Below, one piece after another: positions 47,147-47,624 of a stretch of 47,624 nt of DNA; position 1 is the stretch's first letter; the number at the start of each line of letters is the position of its first letter. The notes below the pieces were generated by a model that saw nothing but the letters and a program-made list of their open reading frames with translations, had not been told where the DNA came from and did not search any database. The DNA lies in NCBI GenBank assembly GCA_030267965.1, contig BRYA01000047.1, positions 1,665 to 49,288 of the forward strand, read 5' to 3'. This stretch comes from Triparma columacea. Taxonomy: Eukaryota; Sar; Bolidophyceae; Parmales; Triparmaceae. The position numbers and the translations under genes are program-made.

Positions 47147-47624
47147 ATGGACAAACTAGATGCACTCGTGGAGGACTTGACGGGGGGGGACGTGGGTAAG
47201 GTCACGGCTGCTGCTAAGTCTATTGTCGCCCTTGCCGAGGATAAGAACAATAAAAAGAAGTTGTTCGACTACAAGGGGATTGTGAGTGGGCTGCTTGAGG
47301 TTGTCAAGAAGGAAGATTGGGCGTACAAGGAAGCTAGAGAGAAGGCGCTAGAAGGGATGAAAAATATAGCCATTGACGCAGATGTGAGGAAGGGAATGTT
47401 TGAGTTTGACGGACTGATGAAAAGTCTGCTTGAGATCGTTGGGAAGGAAGGGGAGGAGTACAAGGTTGCGAGGGAGAACGCGCTTAAAGCAATAGGCATG
47501 ATTTCTTTTGGTGGCGCAGATGTGCAGAAGGGAATGTTTGAGCTTGACGGAATGATGAAAAGTCTGCTTGAGGTCATTGGGAAGGAAGGGGAGGAGTACA
47601 AGGTTGCGAGGGAGAAGGCGGTTG
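47147..47624 (+). CDS. ARM/HEAT-like repeat protein (3' part outside window)
   Basis: Open from ATG 47147 through the window edge (159 codons visible). After a short N-terminus (MDKLDALVEDLTGGDVGKVT) come repeats of about 46 residues: GIVSGLLEVVKKEDWAYKEA, then GLMKSLLEIVGKEGEEYKVA, then GMMKSLLEVIGKEGEEYKVA, each followed by a second helix (REKALEGMKNIA, RENALKAIGMIS). This two-to-three-helix unit with L/I periodicity is ARM/HEAT-like. The last two repeats are 138 nt apart and nearly identical at DNA level, so they duplicated recently. Probably a protein-binding solenoid; more repeats likely lie beyond the edge. Confidence 0.75.
   Translation, partial: MDKLDALVEDLTGGDVGKVTAAAKSIVALAEDKNNKKKLFDYKGIVSGLLEVVKKEDWAYKEAREKALEGMKNIAIDADVRKGMFEFDGLMKSLLEIVGKEGEEYKVARENALKAIGMISFGGADVQKGMFELDGMMKSLLEVIGKEGEEYKVAREKAV

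Noticed and set aside
1..47624. tRNA, rRNA or other RNA genes and transposons
   Set aside because: Scanned by eye for T-arm-like GTTCRA motifs, inverted terminal repeats and transposase or reverse-transcriptase motifs; nothing convincing. A covariance-model search would be needed to exclude small RNAs.

Overview
This window is a gene-dense stretch of a eukaryotic nuclear genome. About 17 genes sit on both strands. Most have a few short GT-AG introns (roughly 85 to 440 nt), often with a C-rich tract before the acceptor and sometimes a CTAAC-like branch point. I rebuilt the exon structures by hand from splice signals, reading frame and protein continuity. The content (a 20S proteasome subunit, a CEP164-like WW protein, IQ/SAM/ankyrin proteins, BspA-type leucine-rich repeats, EGF-like secreted proteins, MYND-ankyrin proteins and many low-complexity tracts) fits a flagellate-lineage protist. 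A stramenopile alga such as a bolidophyte/parmalean is my best guess. That placement is inference and I could not test it.

Layout: (1) 1-1040, minus, 3' part missing: secreted CUB-like/EGF-like protein. (2) 1658-3084, minus: proteasome subunit alpha-5 with a 14-nt first exon. (3) 3213-4382, plus: small secreted or organelle-targeted protein. (4) 4565-7676, plus: ABC half-transporter with a ZZ-like zinc finger. (5) 7724-9494, minus: secreted protein of unknown function. (6) 9600-13144, plus: CEP164-like WW/coiled-coil protein. (7) 13221-18123, minus: 1507-residue protein with poly-His and a possible EF-hand-like end. (8) 18426-23068, plus: FN3/jelly-roll-like/C2/membrane protein. (9) 23069-23833: AT-rich island. 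(10) 23834-25330, minus: BTB protein. (11) 25502-26413, minus: unknown. (12) 26555-27403, plus: acidic secretory membrane protein. (13) 27483-34866, minus: 2310-residue protein combining a degenerate receiver, an NDR-like alpha/beta hydrolase, IQ motifs, a coiled coil, SAM and ankyrin. (14) 35166-35525, plus: small RING protein. (15) 35882-38542, minus: tandem pair of ankyrin-MYND genes, one broken. (16) 39032-40522, plus: Asn-rich protein with a conserved-looking C-terminal half. (17) 40619-42247, minus: Asp-repeat secretory protein. (18) 42709-44601, minus: BspA-repeat secreted protein whose repeats are single 75-nt exons in a tandem exon-intron array. (19) 45699-46781, minus: unknown. (20) 47147 to the end, plus: start of an ARM/HEAT-like repeat protein.

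There is no operon. Several pairs start head to head across 100-300 bp and probably share promoters. A loose theme is the basal body, flagellum and cytoskeleton (CEP164-like, the 1507-residue protein, the IQ/SAM/ankyrin protein), with secreted or surface proteins between. The two most unusual things are the 2310-residue protein, whose receiver has Glu at the phospho-acceptor position at exact CheY-like spacing, and the BspA gene, which appears to grow by tandem duplication of an exon plus its intron.
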